Positions 61,944 to 64,000 of a DNA stretch of 64,000 nt are shown piece after piece. This DNA comes from Natrinema amylolyticum. Lineage in GTDB: Archaea; Halobacteriota; Halobacteria; Halobacteriales; Natrialbaceae. The DNA lies in contig NZ_JAIWPJ010000001.1 of the NCBI RefSeq assembly GCF_020515625.1, forward strand, positions 62,001-126,000. The letters run 5' to 3'. Both the position numbers and the translations under genes were made by a program. The notes beneath the pieces were generated by a model. It was not told the DNA's origin. It saw only the letters and a list, made by a program, of their open reading frames with translations, and made no database searches. Every line of letters starts with the position of its first letter. The stretch's first letter is position 1.

Positions 61944-62378
61944 ATGGAGGAGACTAAACTAAGTGAGTTTGAGGAATTGAACCGACCGAAAATAGATCAG
62001 CATCAGGTCGGCTTCAAGATTGGAAAGCGTAGTGTTCCAAATGATGCCCCAGACCGGTGGGGAGATGATTTTGCGCTTGTCGCAGCGGATGTTCTACCGC
62101 GGATGCGCCCTGGACCACGCCTAGATTACCGTGCGGAAGTAGCTTATCGCTTCCAGAAACATGATCATGAGCCTCCGAAACGCCGGAAAGGAAAACGATA
62201 CCGGACGGAAGCAGAATCTCGTCTCGATCGGGCCTTCACTAAGGTTGCAGAAGAGTATGACAAGACCGAACCTACAATTCGAGAGGCTTGCACACGTCCA
62301 TATGAGGAGGATTCACCCACTGAAGAGTTCCGCCAACATTGTATTACGATCATGGATCGGCTTTCTTCTGGCCAATAG
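61944..62378 (+). CDS. Hypothetical 144-residue protein
   Basis: A soluble basic-to-neutral protein: ELNRPKIDQHQVGFKIGKRS, then WGDDFALVAADVLPRMRPGP, AYRFQKHDHEPPKRRKGKRY and SRLDRAFTKVAEEYDKTEPT plus IREACTRPYEED. The last helical part reads like a helix-turn-helix (AEEYDKTEPTIREACTR). The basic stretch KRRKGKR is uncommon for haloarchaea and suits nucleic-acid binding. Not recognised further. Confidence 0.6.
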   Translation: MEETKLSEFEELNRPKIDQHQVGFKIGKRSVPNDAPDRWGDDFALVAADVLPRMRPGPRLDYRAEVAYRFQKHDHEPPKRRKGKRYRTEAESRLDRAFTKVAEEYDKTEPTIREACTRPYEEDSPTEEFRQHCITIMDRLSSGQ

Positions 62379-62476
62379 CCCTGAGACACACTGAATTATC
62401 ACAGTAATCACGCCTGACCTATCTCCCCGCTCGTAACGCCGATATTCTTATCACGAAACCGTCCAGTAGGGCTGAT

Positions 62477-63013
62477 ATGAATCGACGAGCGCTGTTGGTG
62501 GGATCCGGAGCCGCGGTCTCGACGACCGTCGCCGGATGTGCGAGCGATCAGACCAAAGACGAAACCGGGAGTGGGAACGGCAACAGCAGCGAGGACGACG
62601 GTGGCTTCGAGCATACTGGCATCGAACCAGGACCGCCGAAGATCGATGACGTCGGCCTCGTTAGCGAATGGGAGGAATACGGCGATCTCACGAGCAACGC
62701 GATCGAGACCGGAACGCTGGATGCGAATCAAGTCGTCGTAGCATTCCGGTACAACGTCTATTCCCACGATGGCGAGGTCCAGTACACGACACAGGCCAAA
62801 CTCTACGGACCTGACGGCAGCCGCGTTGACCGATCTTCCCGAGAAATCGAGGAGCTGACTGGGGAGGACGGGTGGATGAAGCCCGAGGTGGCAGCTCGTT
62901 TCCAACCAGAAGACGACTGGTCGGCTGGCGAGTACGAGGCCGAGATCATCATGCGCGACGAGATCCTCGACGAAGTTGGCGACCCGGGAACGGGAACCTT
63001 CGAACTCGAGTAG
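62477..63013 (+). CDS. Lipoprotein, 178 residues
   Basis: Signal MNRRALLVGSGAAVSTTVAG and lipobox VAGC (Cys21), then a Gly/Asn/Ser/Asp linker and a beta-rich domain: VVVAFRYNVYSHDGEVQYTT, QAKLYGPDGSRVDRSSREIE, WSAGEYEAEIIMRDEILDEV. The plan resembles Ig-like lipoproteins. It is convergent with the repeat protein at the right edge, 4 bases apart. Confidence 0.72.
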   Translation: MNRRALLVGSGAAVSTTVAGCASDQTKDETGSGNGNSSEDDGGFEHTGIEPGPPKIDDVGLVSEWEEYGDLTSNAIETGTLDANQVVVAFRYNVYSHDGEVQYTTQAKLYGPDGSRVDRSSREIEELTGEDGWMKPEVAARFQPEDDWSAGEYEAEIIMRDEILDEVGDPGTGTFELE

Positions 63014-63017
63014 GGGC

Positions 63018-64000
63018 TCACTTCTCCGCGAGTTCCAGACCAACTCGCCAGCGGTAGTCCTGATAACCGCCGTGTGAGAGCGACCAGCCCTGCACGAAGT
63101 ACTGTCCCGGCTCGATACTCGCCCCCGTCGGCGCTGTGATCGTTACAGTCTGCTTGCCGTCGCTGGAGTCCTCGAGACGATCCGGGCCGTCGGGGACCAT
63201 CCGCTCGACGATCGCGTCAGGTACAGTCCCCGTATCTGCGAGCAACGCTGCCTGCTCGTCGGTCAGCCGTAGCGGGAGCGTGGTGGTCCCGCCTGATGTC
63301 GTCCCGGAGCGTGAGATCTGCCCGACCTGCCTGTCCTCGAGGGCGACCGTGCCGCGATCGGTGTCGATCGACCAGGACTCACCAGCCTCGTCGACGGGAT
63401 CGAACATCGGGTCGCGATCAGAGAGCCGATGGAACGTCAGCGTGAGCTCAAAACGATCGGCAGCAACCTGCTCTTCCTCGTAGCTATTGACGTACCACTC
63501 CGATCCAGCTTGGAATGGGGGCTGCTCCGAGTCAGGTGCCTCGACGATCGTCGGAGAGTCACGGCCGGCGGAGTCGATCGCGCGGAACTGGCCGCCGTAG
63601 CCGATCTGGATGCCGAGGTCGCCGGCACGGTCGTACTGCCGCCAGTGGCCAATGTCGTCACGTGTCGCCTCAAACGACAGCGAGAGTGTTTTTGGCGTAA
63701 GCTCGGGCTCGGTCGCTTGGATCATCCGGCGACCGATCGCCCAGCCGGCGAAGTCGAATCGGACGATCGCGCTGCCAGTGCCGGTCGCCACGACCGTGCG
63801 ATCGGACGTCGCAGTTCGCGAGACCGTCGCGCCGCCGGTGCCGGACGCCAACAGAGACCGATCCGCCGTAGCTGTCCGCGAGATCGTCGCACTTCCGGTC
63901 CCACTGGCCGTTGTCGATCGCGCGCCCGTCCACTCGCGTGAGACGGTCGCCGAGCCTGATCCGGTGGCGGTGACCGTCCGGTCGAACCGAACTAAGATGC
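63018..64000 (-). CDS. C-terminal part of a protein with 20-residue tandem repeats
   Basis: Open from base 64000 to the stop at 63018, so the start is outside. The visible N-terminal part consists of tandem units of 20 residues: TGSGSATVSREWTGARSTTA, SGTGSATISRTATADRSLLA and SGTGGATVSRTATSDRTVVA, with a last partial TGTGSAIVRF. A beta-rich domain of about 270 residues follows (WRQYDRAGDLGIQIGYGGQF, LTDEQAALLADTGTVPD and a final YFVQGWSLSHGGYQDYRWRV). The Thr/Ser-rich repeats recall haloarchaeal virus or plasmid surface proteins. Function unknown. Confidence 0.65.
   Translation of the reverse strand, partial: ILVRFDRTVTATGSGSATVSREWTGARSTTASGTGSATISRTATADRSLLASGTGGATVSRTATSDRTVVATGTGSAIVRFDFAGWAIGRRMIQATEPELTPKTLSLSFEATRDDIGHWRQYDRAGDLGIQIGYGGQFRAIDSAGRDSPTIVEAPDSEQPPFQAGSEWYVNSYEEEQVAADRFELTLTFHRLSDRDPMFDPVDEAGESWSIDTDRGTVALEDRQVGQISRSGTTSGGTTTLPLRLTDEQAALLADTGTVPDAIVERMVPDGPDRLEDSSDGKQTVTITAPTGASIEPGQYFVQGWSLSHGGYQDYRWRVGLELAEK

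Overview
The window comes from a halophilic archaeon, most likely of the Natrialbales (Natrinema, Haloterrigena or Natrialba type). The support is a GC-rich genome with acidic proteins, many CTCGAG-like words, leaderless starts behind TTTATA-type promoters, and gene families largely confined to haloarchaea: HTH-10/Bat regulators, HalOD1 and DUF7344-type winged-helix proteins, and long PAS histidine kinases. I found no tRNA, rRNA or CRISPR array. Coordinates and alignments were worked out by eye, and family names come from recognition of motifs, not from a search.

Left part (1 to about 33 kb) looks like ordinary chromosome. After a partial Tat-exported protein and a transposase remnant it carries membrane proteins, a 1120-residue seven-PAS histidine kinase, a gate-domain transporter, a flavin reductase, a probable CTAG-type DNA methyltransferase, a 1051-residue Bat-like regulator followed by a HalOD1 protein, a two-domain UspA protein, an arylsulfotransferase-like protein and two HRG/PTH-type membrane hydrolases. 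Next comes a cell-surface or lipid-glycan set (20.2-26.4 kb): a UPF0104 membrane protein, two alkaline-phosphatase-superfamily enzymes and two GT4 glycosyltransferases, the last two directly adjoining. A CoA-disulfide-reductase-like enzyme and a lipoprotein close this part.

From 33.1 kb an integrated element begins. A triplicated AAGCATG-containing sequence and a palindromic promoter precede a tyrosine recombinase (33289-34515). Behind it lie an eight-gene ATGA-coupled minus-strand operon (34531-37807), divergent ribbon-helix-helix genes sharing a TACCA/TGGTA operator, and an Orc1/Cdc6-type initiator (41451-42524). A second plasmid-like minus-strand operon follows (45220-46658), then a wHTH/zinc-finger pair. 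Much of 38-53 kb is visibly AT-richer, and CTAG is far commoner there than in the left part. The right end of the element is not recognisable inside the window.

The striking feature of 41-58 kb is its construction. Signal-transduction and regulatory genes sit in small cassettes, each bounded by repeats. DUF7344 plus HalOD1 genes lie between two copies of the 5' end of orc1. A 1.5 kb module with a CGRC-motif protein and a HalOD1 protein (43693-45190), and a 3.6 kb module with a six-PAS histidine kinase (53562-57133), have the same kind of inverted ends (GTCATAG core) and no transposase. TrmB and HTH-10 genes lie between 200-bp direct repeats. A 697-residue secreted protein lies between two copies of a 55-58-residue protein gene.

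The right edge (57.1-64 kb) holds a truncated EVE-like gene, tandem GC hairpins, a membrane protein coupled to a DUF4177 protein, and a membrane-anchored Mrr-like nuclease. It also has a solitary haloarchaeal CRISPR-repeat-like sequence, a lipoprotein, and the end of a protein with 20-residue tandem repeats that runs off the window.
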